A stretch of DNA of 64,000 nt from Flavobacterium sp. 83 (GCF_000744835.1 NZ_JQMS01000001.1:2356001-2420000), one strand, 5' to 3'; shown: positions 1-8,687, counted from the stretch's first letter. Numbers and translations are program-made. The notes: generated by a model from the letters alone, not told the origin.

Positions 1-689
1 CTGTAGTTTGGAATTGGGAACCTTCTAGAGTGGCTCATGTGCAATATTTAAATTTAACAGGAAACATAATTGGAATGATTTTGACTGGATTCTTTTTGGC
101 TAAATCAGTTTCTTCCCGCTATATTTTTATAATAGGATTTTCACTTTTGGCAGTATTTCATTTCTGGTTTACTTTGCTTTTTGTGCCGGATGCTTCCTTT
201 TCGGATATTGCGATTCCGTATATGTTGCAAGGTGTGGCTGTTGGAATAATATTTGTTCCGTTGGTCTTATTCACCGTATCTGCTGTTCCTACACATTTTG
301 CTCCGTTTGCTGGAATTGTTGGCGTTGCTGGGCGTTTTTGGGGAAGTATAATGGGTTTTGCGATGATTCAAAACGCAGGATTGTTTTTGCAAAACACCCA
401 TTTTACAAAATTCAGACAATTTATCCTTCCCGAAAGTCCGGAAACACAAATACGTGTCGAGCAAATTACCAGAAGTTTTATGGCTAAAGGCTATTCGATA
501 GATGATTCCAATAAATTAGCGATGAAACAAATCATTAGTTCGGTTTCAAAACAATCGGTTTTATTGTCCAATATGGAAATCTTCACCGTTATTGGTTATT
601 TAATGGTTATTGTCGTTATTTTTCTATTGCTTAATCAACATTTAAGACAAACATTTGATGTTTTCAAAAATAGAATTTGGGGGAATTAA
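1..689 (+). CDS. MFS drug-efflux transporter, C-terminal part (5' truncated)
   Basis: The reading frame is open from the window edge (codons from base 3) and ends with TAA at 687-689, so the start lies outside the window. About 228 residues are visible, with several hydrophobic helices (for example a stretch ending in FHFWFTLLFVP and a C-terminal IGYLMVIVVIFLLL helix). The layout is like the last helices of 14-helix DHA2/EmrB-type major-facilitator exporters, including a polar loop before the last helix. The likely role is proton-driven export of small toxic molecules across the inner membrane. The GTG at base 30 could be mistaken for a start, but in-frame coding continues upstream of it. The substrate cannot be inferred. 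Family confidence is moderate because only the C-terminal part is seen. Confidence 0.7.
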   Translation, partial: VVWNWEPSRVAHVQYLNLTGNIIGMILTGFFLAKSVSSRYIFIIGFSLLAVFHFWFTLLFVPDASFSDIAIPYMLQGVAVGIIFVPLVLFTVSAVPTHFAPFAGIVGVAGRFWGSIMGFAMIQNAGLFLQNTHFTKFRQFILPESPETQIRVEQITRSFMAKGYSIDDSNKLAMKQIISSVSKQSVLLSNMEIFTVIGYLMVIVVIFLLLNQHLRQTFDVFKNRIWGN

Positions 690-724
690 AAAATGCTACA
701 GTTTACTAAAACCGTTTAAAAAGT

Positions 725-764
725 AAAATATCCTATTCTAATTAATTTAAGAATAGGATATTTT
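725..764. terminator. Bidirectional terminator between convergent genes
   Basis: A perfect 15-bp inverted repeat (AAAATATCCTATTCT at 725-739 and its complement at 750-764) with a 10-nt loop. Its A-rich and T-rich ends allow termination in both directions. It sits between the convergent transporter and M3 peptidase genes. Confidence 0.85.
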
Positions 765-795
765 ATTTATTGGAACAATTAATCTTTGGATTTTT

Positions 796-2880
796 TTAGG
801 ATTTGCTGGTTTCTTTTCTGTCCAAACCTCGTTTTCTCAATAGCGGTTCAACACTAGGTTCTGCACCGCGAAAACGTTTATACAAAACCATTGGTTCTTC
901 GGTTCCCCCTTTTTCTAAAATGTTTTTGCGAAATGATTTTGCTTTTTCAGGATTGAATAAGTTGGCTGTTTTGAAAACTTCAAAAGCATCCGTATCCAAA
1001 ACGCCTGACCAGATATAGCTGTAATATCCAGCCGAATAACCCCCAGAGAAAATATGATTGTAATACGTACTTCTATATCTTGGAATAATAGCTTGTATTA
1101 GCCCTATTTCGTTCATTGCATTTTTTTCAAAAGTATTGGCATCTATGGTAATTGTAGACTTTTGAGTGTGATACTTTAAGTCTAAAAAGGAAGCGGCTAA
1201 ATATTCTGTTGTCATAAATCCTTGATCAAAAGTGCTGGATTCCTGCATTTTTTTAATCAAATCATCGGGAATGACTGCTCCTGTTTGGTAATGTTTAGCA
1301 TACAATTTTAAAACTTCTGGTTCTCCTGCCCAATTTTCCATAATTTGCGAAGGCAATTCAACAAAATCTCTTGGCACGTTAGTACCGGCTAAACTTCGGT
1401 AGGTTACATTCGACAATAATCCGTGTAAAGCGTGGCCAAATTCATGGAAAAAAGTAGTCACCTCGTCAAAAGTCAATAAAGCTGGATTATTTTCTGTGGG
1501 TTTAGAAAAATTGCAAACAATAGAAATCACTGGAGCTTGTCGCAGTCCGTCAATTGTTTTTTGGGTTCTGTAGGAAGTCATCCAGGCACCGCCACGTTTT
1601 GAATTTCGAGGAAAAAAATCCATATATAAAATACCTACAAGCGTTCCGTCTGACTCTGAAACTTCCCAAACATCCACTTCTTGATGGTATTTTGGAACTT
1701 CTTGTAAGGGTTTGAATTGTAAGCCGTATAAGTTTTTGGTAACTTGAAAAACACCTTTTGTGACGTTTTCTAAACTAAAATAGGGTTTTAGTTCCTGCTC
1801 GTCCAGATCAAAACGTTCTTTTCGGATTTTTTCAGTGTAAAATCGCCAATCGTAGGGCTGAACTACATCATTGATTCCATCTTTTTTCATCATTTCTTGA
1901 ATGTCTGCTGCTTCCGTTTTGGCAATTTCTAAAGCAGGTTTCCATAAATCATTCAAAAGTTTGTAAACATTTTCAGGAGTTTTGGCCATGCTTTCCTCAA
2001 GAACATAATGAGCATGCGTTTCATAACCAAGAAGGCGCGCTTTTTCGCCACGAAGATTCGCTAATTTCAAGGCATTTTCTTTATTATCAAAATCGTCATC
2101 ATGATTGGCACGAGTTTGATAGGCTTCCCAGATTTGCTGTCTTAAACTTCTGTTGGCGCTGTATTGTAAAAACGGAATTACGCTGGAATTAGATAAGGTA
2201 AAAACCCATTTACCTTCGTTTCCTTTTGATTTTCCATCTGCAAGAGCGGCAGTAATTAATTCCTGTGGTAATCCTGATAAATCGTTTTTATCTTCAATAA
2301 CCAATTTGTATGTATTGGTTTCAGCTAAAACATTTTGACCATATTTTAGCGAAGTCAGCGAAAGTTCCTCGTTTATTTTTCTCAGTTTATCTTTGTCGGA
2401 ATCAGCTAAATTTGCTCCACTTCGTACAAATGCTTTGTGCAAATTATCCAAAACCTTTGCTTGCTCTATATTCAGATTTAGTTTTTCTTTTTCATTCCAA
2501 AGTGACTTTACTTTCCAAAATAATTTTTCGTTCAAATAGATATTATCGTTATGCGCAGCTAAGTTGGGAGCCAGTTCTTTGGCTATGTTTTGAAGGTCAT
2601 CGTTTGTATTAGCACCGTTCAAATTAGAAAATACCATATTGACCTTCAAAAGAAATTCCCCAGCATTTTCCATTGCGAGAATGGTATTTTCAAAAGTTGG
2701 GATATCTGTATTATCCGTAATTTGATCTATTTGTATTTGATGCAGTTTAATTCCTTCTAAAATAGCGGGTTTAAAATGTTCATTTTTTATTTTATCAAAA
2801 GGCGGAACATTATAAGGGGTATTATAGACCTGAAAAAATGGATTCATTACTTCATTTTGATCTTTTTCTTGGGTTTCCAT
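796..2880 (-). CDS. dcp: M3 family peptidyl-dipeptidase Dcp (zinc metallopeptidase)
   Basis: A 694-residue M3A metallopeptidase, close to the usual length of Dcp (about 680). The zinc motif HEFGH is at residues 479-483, and the third zinc ligand is expected at E508 in VELPSQ, 25 residues after H483 as in family members. The N-terminus (MNPFF from residue 12, then PPFDKI, PTFENTI and LAPNLAAH) follows the Dcp pattern closely. There is no signal peptide, so a cytoplasmic enzyme that removes dipeptides from the C-terminus of short peptides is likely. The start could be M1 or M12. M12 aligns best with the family, but M1 has no obvious defect. The gene stands alone, convergent with the upstream transporter. 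OpdA/PrlC is the closest alternative. Confidence 0.93.
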   Translation of the reverse strand: METQEKDQNEVMNPFFQVYNTPYNVPPFDKIKNEHFKPAILEGIKLHQIQIDQITDNTDIPTFENTILAMENAGEFLLKVNMVFSNLNGANTNDDLQNIAKELAPNLAAHNDNIYLNEKLFWKVKSLWNEKEKLNLNIEQAKVLDNLHKAFVRSGANLADSDKDKLRKINEELSLTSLKYGQNVLAETNTYKLVIEDKNDLSGLPQELITAALADGKSKGNEGKWVFTLSNSSVIPFLQYSANRSLRQQIWEAYQTRANHDDDFDNKENALKLANLRGEKARLLGYETHAHYVLEESMAKTPENVYKLLNDLWKPALEIAKTEAADIQEMMKKDGINDVVQPYDWRFYTEKIRKERFDLDEQELKPYFSLENVTKGVFQVTKNLYGLQFKPLQEVPKYHQEVDVWEVSESDGTLVGILYMDFFPRNSKRGGAWMTSYRTQKTIDGLRQAPVISIVCNFSKPTENNPALLTFDEVTTFFHEFGHALHGLLSNVTYRSLAGTNVPRDFVELPSQIMENWAGEPEVLKLYAKHYQTGAVIPDDLIKKMQESSTFDQGFMTTEYLAASFLDLKYHTQKSTITIDANTFEKNAMNEIGLIQAIIPRYRSTYYNHIFSGGYSAGYYSYIWSGVLDTDAFEVFKTANLFNPEKAKSFRKNILEKGGTEEPMVLYKRFRGAEPSVEPLLRKRGLDRKETSKS

Positions 2881-3210
2881 TGGTGTAATTTTGTAGTTGT
2901 TTGTGAAATATAAAAAAAAAGTTTTTGTAAATTTAACAGAAACCAGCTTGATTATAAAACCAAAGAATGTTATTTAATTTTATTTTAAGAAATTCAGCAA
3001 TAAATGAATTTTGTTTATCAGATAGTGCCTCCTCTCGATGGATGGAATTAATTATTTGTAGATTATAAAATTTTAAATTTAAATGAATATTCAAAATATA
3101 TTTTAAGATAAAATGAGAACTAGTAAGTGTTTTTTTTTACTTATAAAATACATTTTAGTTAAAAAATCATTAACTTAGTGTTCTGTAAGTCAGTTTAATA
3201 AAATATAAAT
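2881..3210. other. Divergent intergenic region
   Basis: About 330 bp of AT-rich DNA between the divergent peptidase gene and the acidic-protein gene. It must hold both promoters. A minus-strand TATATTTC about 30 bp before the peptidase start resembles the TAnnTTTG -7 box but misses the last base. I see no repeat or RNA structure. Confidence 0.4.
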
Positions 3211-3573
3211 ATGGAAAATATAGATGATGAGTTAAATTTAAATAAAATGAAACCGGATAAGAAAGATAAAAATAAAGTACCGGATTCTCTTTTATATCCT
3301 CCAAGTGAAGATATATATAGCCAGTTCCAAAAAGAAATTGAAATTGACCCAGAAGATATTACTAAAAAGAAGGTGCCGGTTGAAATAAATAATGTCAGGG
3401 AATTGAATCAAAAAGATTTTGAAGAAGATGAATCTGGAAGTGATTTAGACGTTCCCGGATCAGAATTTGATGATGATCAGGAAGATACCGGGAGTGAGGA
3501 TGAAGAGAATAACAATTACAGTATTGGTGGTGATAATCACAGCAATTTAGACGAGAATACAGGAAAAAGTTGA
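3211..3573 (+). CDS. Small highly acidic hypothetical protein
   Basis: A 120-residue hydrophilic protein with no signal peptide or membrane segment. Its second half is dominated by Asp, Glu, Gly, Ser and Asn (FEEDESGSDLD, EFDDDQED, GSEDEENNN), and its N-terminal third is Lys/Asp rich. The composition suggests an intrinsically disordered polypeptide. I recognise no named family. It ends about 95 bp before the LigD-type phosphoesterase gene on the same strand, so co-transcription is possible. The ATG at 3211 is the only good start. A DNA- or metal-interaction role would be a guess. Confidence 0.7.
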   Translation: MENIDDELNLNKMKPDKKDKNKVPDSLLYPPSEDIYSQFQKEIEIDPEDITKKKVPVEINNVRELNQKDFEEDESGSDLDVPGSEFDDDQEDTGSEDEENNNYSIGGDNHSNLDENTGKS

Positions 3574-3668
3574 ACCCAATCTAAATGATTTTTTAGTTTG
3601 TTGACTTATTTCACGAGTTTATCAATCCCTTGCCTTTTAGATTTATTTTAACTCTAATTTTATTTAAC

Positions 3669-4262
3669 ATGATATCTTTAAATAAATACAATCAAAAGCG
3701 TAATTTTAATACTACTGCTGAACCTGAAAGCGTAATTAAAAAATCAATAACAGAATTAGTTTTTGTTGTACAAAAACACGCTGCATCTCATTTGCACTAT
3801 GATTTTCGTATGGAAATGGACGGAGTATTGAAAAGTTGGGTAATACCCAAAGGGCCATCGATGAATCCTGTGGATAAAAGACTGGCGATTATGGTGGAAG
3901 ATCATCCGTATGATTACAAAGATTTTGAAGGAATTATTCCCGATGGAAATTATGGCGCAGGAACTGTTATGATTTGGGATAATGGAACCTATACTTTAGC
4001 TGATCAAGAAGGTGCGGATAATGTTGAAAAAAAGTTGAAATCAGATTTTGAGAAAGGACACCTTAGTTTTATTCTAAACGGCAAAAAACTCAAAGGGGAA
4101 TTTGCATTGGTGGAACTTAACACAAAAGACGAAAACACGTGGCTTTTGATAAAAAAAAATGATCAATTTGCTTGTAATGATGATGTTTTGCAAGAAGATA
4201 AATCAGTGATTTCGAATTTGACTTTAGAAAATTTAGAAAGTTTTGAAAATTTGAAAAATTAA
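3669..4262 (+). CDS. Stand-alone LigD 3'-phosphoesterase (PE) domain protein
   Basis: A 197-residue protein made only of the phosphoesterase domain found at the N-terminus of bacterial DNA ligase D. It trims 3'-ribonucleotides or 3'-phosphates at broken DNA ends. Residues matching the known PE active site at a constant offset are visible: H37, H43, D45 and R47 in QKHAASHLHYDFR, and H79 and Y83 in EDHPYDYKD. The YGAG and IWDNGTY motifs are also present. The frame is open upstream to 3630, but ATG 3669 gives the usual family start (short SLNKYNxKRNF stretch), while the upstream part would add a spurious hydrophobic leader. No ligase or polymerase domain is fused, and no ku or ligD gene is in the window. 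Confidence 0.9.
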   Translation: MISLNKYNQKRNFNTTAEPESVIKKSITELVFVVQKHAASHLHYDFRMEMDGVLKSWVIPKGPSMNPVDKRLAIMVEDHPYDYKDFEGIIPDGNYGAGTVMIWDNGTYTLADQEGADNVEKKLKSDFEKGHLSFILNGKKLKGEFALVELNTKDENTWLLIKKNDQFACNDDVLQEDKSVISNLTLENLESFENLKN

Positions 4263-4279
4263 AAAAAGTATATAAAAAC

Positions 4280-4313
4280 AAAACTCCAAAGCTTCATTGC
4301 TTTGGAGTTTTTT
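4280..4313 (+). terminator. Rho-independent terminator after the PE-domain gene
   Basis: AAACTCCAAAGC (4281-4292), a 6-nt loop TTCATT and the perfect complement (4299-4310), followed by a run of T. It lies between convergent genes and could act in both directions. Confidence 0.85.
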
Positions 4314-4350
4314 GTTGTCTATAGAAATCTGTATTAAAGGAAAATAATAA

Positions 4351-5061
4351 TTAATGTATTGTTTCTAATTCTAAATACAGTCGATCAACTTCATTTTCTA
4401 ATTTTTTAATTTCTTTTTGCCAGTGGATAATATCATCTTCTATCAAGTTAATTTGATCCTCTCTTTCATTTTCGGATCTTAATAACTTAAAATCCTTAGC
4501 ATCTATTAATTTATTTTGATCTTCTTCTAAATTGGCATTATTGACAATAAGTAACTCCTTGATTTCTGATATTCTGTTGTTTACAGAATCTTTTTTTTGT
4601 TTTGAAAGTCTATCGTTGTTTATTTTTTCTTGAATAGCAATTTGTATTTTTTCTTCGTCCGTTTGTTTTTGCTGCATTTCAATTTGTTGATTTTGAAATT
4701 CAGTTTGCTTATTTTTCTCTTCTAATTCTAAACTTCTGTTGTCTTGATAGGTATTGAAAATCAGTGTTGCAACAATTAATGTTGAAATTCCACAAGCCCA
4801 AAAAAAGATGCTTTTGTCCATTCCTAAAATAGTTTGACTTACTACTTTTTCCTTTTCTTTTGGCAAAGGTGGAATGTTTTTCAAAGGTGGTGGTATTACG
4901 GCCAAAATACTTCTTAATTCAGGAATGTCTCCGGCATATTTCCATTCGTCCATGCCTTCGAACCATATTAATGTTGTTTTTGTTATTTTTTTAGCCTTTA
5001 ATTCGTCCAAGAGAAATGGACCACTGTTTTCAGTTCCGTTATGAATGTAATAGGTTTTCAT
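4351..5061 (-). CDS. GYF_2 (DUF4339) domain membrane protein with C-terminal coiled coil
   Basis: 236 residues. Positions 1-52 match the GYF_2/DUF4339 pattern (YYIHNGTENSGPF, then LIWFEGMDEW, then a PEL end). This fold is usually taken to bind proline-rich or other peptide segments. A Pro-rich linker (about 56-68) leads to one transmembrane helix (about 84-103). A long charged segment (about 108-233), rich in Glu, Lys and Gln, then follows and is very likely coiled coil. The GYF domain should face the cytoplasm if the N-terminus is inside. Its partner is unknown. The gene is upstream of nothing obvious on its strand, and the RMD1-family gene follows in the same orientation. Confidence 0.8.
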   Translation of the reverse strand: MKTYYIHNGTENSGPFLLDELKAKKITKTTLIWFEGMDEWKYAGDIPELRSILAVIPPPLKNIPPLPKEKEKVVSQTILGMDKSIFFWACGISTLIVATLIFNTYQDNRSLELEEKNKQTEFQNQQIEMQQKQTDEEKIQIAIQEKINNDRLSKQKKDSVNNRISEIKELLIVNNANLEEDQNKLIDAKDFKLLRSENEREDQINLIEDDIIHWQKEIKKLENEVDRLYLELETIH

Positions 5062-5274
5062 TTTAATGTTTTATAGGGCTATTTTCTCATTTCTTGCTTT
5101 AAAAGCAGCTGGTCGATATTAAAAAAGAGTATAATTTAGTTTATTCTCTAGTTATTTTATCTTTCAAAAGCAAAAATAGCTAAAATGACTTTGTTTATAG
5201 AATAAAGAATCAAAGAAATATTTTGATTTTAGTGTGTGAAGTAAGTGAGAATTTGCTGCATGAATTTTAGTTTT

Positions 5275-6063
5275 TTAATGGAAAAATAAAGCTATTGCAA
5301 TTTCCAGTCCAATTAATATGATAACTACCCATTCCAAACGAGAGCTTTCTCTCACGTTCAATACATCAGTAAACAGTCTTAGGTTATTTTCTACAATTTG
5401 CAGGCGATAATCAAGGTCTTTGAAGCGGGTGTTGATATCAAAATTAGCTTTGAGTTGACGGTTGAGGAGATTGAGCTCTTCATTGTCCCAAACGAGATTT
5501 GGGTCGTCAAGAATGTATAAATTATCGACAATACTATTTTTTACATTCAGCACTTTGCCTATGTATTTGAGCAAATTAGTTTTGGAGATACTGAGTTTTC
5601 CGTGTTGTTCTAATTCCAGAATGTAGTGTTTAGAGGAACTAATAAGTTCATCAGTTAAGACCTCATAATAGTCTAATGCTACTGATTGGCCAATGTTGAG
5701 CATCACAATGCGCAATATAGAAGAGTCTATTTGAGGAACGGTTACATAATTGTTTTTTACGGTGACTTTTTGCAGTTTTTCATCAGTTTCAATTCGGTAT
5801 TCTTCTGATAAATGGATGTCAACTAAAGTTGTTGCATAATTTTTTATAAAGCTTATCAATTCACTTTTGGCTACCGCATCATAATTGGCGAAGACCACAA
5901 CACCATAATCAAAAACATATAAATAGCGCTCATTTTCTTCCAATGCATAAAATACTTCAGTAGTAGAACCTGAATGTATTTCGGCACGAAAATCGGCACG
6001 AAATTTCTTCATATTGAAGAACTCCGCAATTTGAACAGCTTCGATTTTGATTTCCATACCCAA
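5275..6063 (-). CDS. RMD1/YagE family protein (DUF155)
   Basis: 262 residues ending in one C-terminal transmembrane helix (about 243-261, RLEWVVIILIGLEIAIALFF). This is the hallmark arrangement of the DUF155/RMD1 family, which has relatives in yeast and mitochondria. The preceding helical region (NLYILDDPNLVWDN, RFKDLDYRLQIVENNLRLF) is also typical. The soluble N-terminal domain would lie in the cytoplasm with the protein tail-anchored. The molecular function in bacteria is not established. The start could be M1 or M3. The gene reads toward the GYF_2 gene with a 213-bp gap, so the two may or may not be co-transcribed. Confidence 0.85.
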   Translation of the reverse strand: MGMEIKIEAVQIAEFFNMKKFRADFRAEIHSGSTTEVFYALEENERYLYVFDYGVVVFANYDAVAKSELISFIKNYATTLVDIHLSEEYRIETDEKLQKVTVKNNYVTVPQIDSSILRIVMLNIGQSVALDYYEVLTDELISSSKHYILELEQHGKLSISKTNLLKYIGKVLNVKNSIVDNLYILDDPNLVWDNEELNLLNRQLKANFDINTRFKDLDYRLQIVENNLRLFTDVLNVRESSRLEWVVIILIGLEIAIALFFH

Positions 6064-6493
6064 ATTATTTTATACAAAATTAAGGAAAATTCAGATTTTA
6101 CACTCGTTTGTTATTTTAATTTTATAATATAATATTGTAAAAAATAGATAATATGATACCGATATCTTAACTGTAGGTGGATTTCAGAAAAAATCTAAAA
6201 AGGATTAAGGAACCGAATGCAACCACCGTATAAAAAACTTCAAAAATTTCTTGTTGTTTTTTGAGTGTTTACAAATTAATGCGTTAAAAAGCATTGATTT
6301 TGTTGCGTTCAACTATAAATGTATTAAATTTCGACTTTTATTAAGGTTTTACTTTTAAATAGAAATTAAGTATGTTTACTTAATTGTAAATAGTATTTCA
6401 TAAGTGAATAAAAATATCTTCTTATAAATTTGATTCCAAATAATTTGAAATTTATTTGAATTCATCATTTAAAAATACAAAAAATAAGTTCGT
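6064..6493. other. Divergent regulatory region upstream of the gntR-lysR pair
   Basis: 430 bp between the divergent RMD1 and gntR genes. A -7-like TAAATTTG is at 6425-6432, about 60 bp before the gntR start, and a perfect 9-bp-arm inverted repeat (6364-6385) lies upstream of it. I see no coding capacity or RNA gene. Confidence 0.45.
6364..6385. promoter_or_regulatory. Candidate operator: perfect inverted repeat upstream of gntR
   Basis: AATTAAGTA (6364-6372), spacer TGTT, TACTTAATT (6377-6385): a perfect 9-bp dyad about 110 bp before the gntR start and about 40 bp upstream of a TAAATTTG -7-like box. Its size suits a dimeric winged-helix regulator, so autoregulation by GntR is possible. No second copy was noticed at the other rhamnose promoters. 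Confidence 0.35.
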
Positions 6494-7525
6494 ATGAAAA
6501 AAATGTCAAAAATTGATAGCCTTAGAATTGATGAGCTTTCTGCCACTCCAAAGTATCAGCAGCTGGTCAACGCAGTTTTGAATGCCATTAAGCAAGGTAT
6601 TCTTAAAAAAGGGGATGCGATGCCGTCTATCAATGAATTGAGTTTTCAATACGAAATATCTAGGGTTACGATTGAAAAAGGATATAATAAGTTACGAAAA
6701 ATGGGCATTTTAGAAGCCTTTCATGGAAAAGGCTACTTTATTGCCAATACGGATGTATCACAAGATTTGAAAATATTCCTGATGTTTAATAAATTGAGTG
6801 CGCACAAGAAAATTATTTATGATGCTTTTGTAGAGACTTTGGGCGAAAAAGCAGCTATTGATTTTTATATTTATAATAATGATTACGGTCTTTTCAAAAA
6901 ATTATTGAACCAACAAAAAAGTATTTATACCCACTATGTTATCATTCCCCATTTTATTGAAAAAGCAGAAGGCTATCAATTGTTGATTGAAGAAATTCCA
7001 AAAGAAAAATTAATTATCGTAGGTAAAAAAATTGAAGGTATTACGGGAAATTATGGTGCAGTTTACGAGAATTTCGAAGAAGATATTTACAATGCGCTCA
7101 GTAAAGCTTTAGACCTTTTGAGTAAATACCATACCATAAAATTGATTTTTCCTGACAATAGTTATTTTCCAGATGAGATAATAAAAGGGTTTAAAAACTT
7201 TTGTTACAGTTATGCTTTCAATTATAAAATCGTACATAATCTGGATCAGGAAGAAGTAAATGAAGGTGAAGTATATATTAATTTAATGGAAGAAGATTTA
7301 GTGAAAATTTTGGATAAAATCATCACCTTGAATTTAACGGTAGGGGAGCAAGTAGGGGTAATTTCTTATAATGAAACACCTCTCAAGAAATTTATCATGA
7401 ATGGACTTACCACTATCTCAACCGATTTTGCTACAATGGGAAAATCTGCGGCACAGCTGGTGTTAAACTCTTCAAAAGAACATATCGAAAATCCGTTTGA
7501 ACTGATTCTTAGAGGATCTTTATAA
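6494..7525 (+). CDS. GntR-type regulator with periplasmic-binding-like sensor domain
   Basis: 343 residues. A GntR winged helix is at about 18-85 (YQQLVNAVLNAIKQG, DAMPSINELS, SRVTIEKGYNKLRKMGIL, HGKGYFIAN). The rest (about 90-343) resembles the LacI/AraR-type sugar-sensing domain, including a C-terminal stretch like GVISYNETPLKKFIMNGLTT with TDFATMGKSAA, where LacI-type sensors usually read TI, then a promoter-like 'M' and 'G..A'. This GntR-plus-sugar-sensor design is used by AraR-like regulators. Its position at the head of the rhamnose island makes it the best candidate for the rhamnose-responsive regulator. It forms a pair with the lysR gene 10 bp downstream. The effector and the sign of regulation are inferred, not shown. 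Confidence 0.88.
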   Translation: MKKMSKIDSLRIDELSATPKYQQLVNAVLNAIKQGILKKGDAMPSINELSFQYEISRVTIEKGYNKLRKMGILEAFHGKGYFIANTDVSQDLKIFLMFNKLSAHKKIIYDAFVETLGEKAAIDFYIYNNDYGLFKKLLNQQKSIYTHYVIIPHFIEKAEGYQLLIEEIPKEKLIIVGKKIEGITGNYGAVYENFEEDIYNALSKALDLLSKYHTIKLIFPDNSYFPDEIIKGFKNFCYSYAFNYKIVHNLDQEEVNEGEVYINLMEEDLVKILDKIITLNLTVGEQVGVISYNETPLKKFIMNGLTTISTDFATMGKSAAQLVLNSSKEHIENPFELILRGSL

Positions 7526-7535
7526 TACAATATTA

Positions 7536-8426
7536 ATGGAATTACGTAAATTAAAATCGTTTCTGGTTGTTGCAAAAGAATTGCATTTTGGTAAAGCTGC
7601 TGAAAAATTAAATATTACTCAACCGGCCTTAACACATCAAATTCAGCAATTGGAAAACGAGCTGGGTTTTGAACTTTTTGACAAAGTAAAACGGGTTAAT
7701 AATAGAAAAGTTGAATTGACTGAAGCGGGTGCTTATTTAATGAAAGAAGTAAGTCGTGTAATAGATTTACTAGACAGAACAATTAAAAGTGCCAAGATAA
7801 ATAGTGAAAAAAGTAAACAATTAAAACTGGGCATCCCTAAAATGTCTCCTACAAGTGAGGTTATAGCAGTATTACAAAAGTTACAACTGAAGTTTCCTGA
7901 AACCACTTTTAAAATAATAGAATGTTCTACAGTGGTATCAGTGCAAGAAGCGCTTTTTAAAGGGAATATAGATATTGGAATTACTACTTTACCGCTAGTT
8001 TTTAAAGGTTTGGATTATCAGGTTTTCCGGAAAGAATCTCTAAATGTTATTATGCCTAAAAAACATCCACTGGCAAAATATCAAAAAATTAAAATTGAAC
8101 AACTTCGTAATGACAAATGGGTAGAGTTAACTAAGGACTTGTGTCCTGCAATTCTGGAAGATGTAGAAGTCTTTTGCAGAAATGTAGGTTTCTCTAGAGA
8201 TGCTAATATTGTTCAGGAAGTGTCAAATGTTGAATTATTGATTGGATTGGTTACTGTAGGAATTGGAATTGCTATTTTTCCATCCTATTATCCAACAAAT
8301 TTAGAGGGGATTATTTCTAAAGAATTAGTTTTTTCTGAAAATACCCATTTAGAAGTTACCAAAATAGTGGCATACAAAGAAACACTTGAGGAAGAATACC
8401 AGCAAACAATAAAAAATGTTTGGTAA
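7536..8426 (+). CDS. LysR family transcriptional regulator
   Basis: 296 residues, the usual length for the family. The N-terminal helix-turn-helix (about 1-60) shows the LysR signature: LRKLKSFLVVAKELHFGKAA, ITQPALTHQIQQLE, LGFELFD. The C-terminal part (about 90-290) is the two-lobed effector-binding domain (IDIGITTLP and GIGIAIFPSYY segments). It starts 10 bp after gntR, so the two are probably translated from one message. LysR regulators are uncommon for neutral sugar catabolism, so it may sense an acid such as lactate or regulate an unlinked target. It is followed by a strong terminator and then the GH106 unit. Confidence 0.92.
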   Translation: MELRKLKSFLVVAKELHFGKAAEKLNITQPALTHQIQQLENELGFELFDKVKRVNNRKVELTEAGAYLMKEVSRVIDLLDRTIKSAKINSEKSKQLKLGIPKMSPTSEVIAVLQKLQLKFPETTFKIIECSTVVSVQEALFKGNIDIGITTLPLVFKGLDYQVFRKESLNVIMPKKHPLAKYQKIKIEQLRNDKWVELTKDLCPAILEDVEVFCRNVGFSRDANIVQEVSNVELLIGLVTVGIGIAIFPSYYPTNLEGIISKELVFSENTHLEVTKIVAYKETLEEEYQQTIKNVW

Positions 8427-8520
8427 ATAGTCTTTTACCAATAGCGTACTAAATAATGAATTGTTTGAAGGATCTAAAAAAAATGTTAACTAACATTTTA
8501 GCATAGAGTACTTTATTTTT

Positions 8521-8563
8521 AAAACCAACTCTTCTCTTTAAGAGGAGTTGGTTTTCTTTTTGT
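8521..8563 (+). terminator. Rho-independent terminator after the gntR-lysR pair
   Basis: AAAACCAACTC (8521-8531) pairs with GAGTTGGTTTT (8545-8555) around a short pyrimidine/purine loop that can extend the stem. A T-rich tract follows. It separates the regulator operon from the GH106 promoter. Confidence 0.85.
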
Positions 8564-8641
8564 GTTTTTTTGATTCGAGATTTCCAATAAATAAATTTTA
8601 TTAAAAAGAATAAAAAAAGTAATCAAAAAGTAGTTTGCGAT

Positions 8642-8687
8642 AACGATTGAGTAGGACAGTTATGTTTTTGATATTTCTTTAATTTAC
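8642..8687 (+). promoter_or_regulatory. Rhamnose-type promoter box 1 (upstream of GH106)
   Basis: AACGATTGAG directly followed by TAGGACAGTT (8652-8661). The two halves share the pattern nGAYnG at a 10-bp offset, as in a direct-repeat activator site. The box ends 18 bp before a -7-like TAATTTAC (8680-8687). Near-identical arrangements occur at 12627-12646 and 19561-19580, and the match with the third site continues through the spacer. An activator overlapping the -33 region is inferred. Confidence 0.6.

Noticed and set aside
796..2880. Overlapping open frames opposite the Dcp gene and other large genes
   Set aside because: These short opposite-strand frames have no family match, lie wholly inside well-supported genes and follow their codon pattern.
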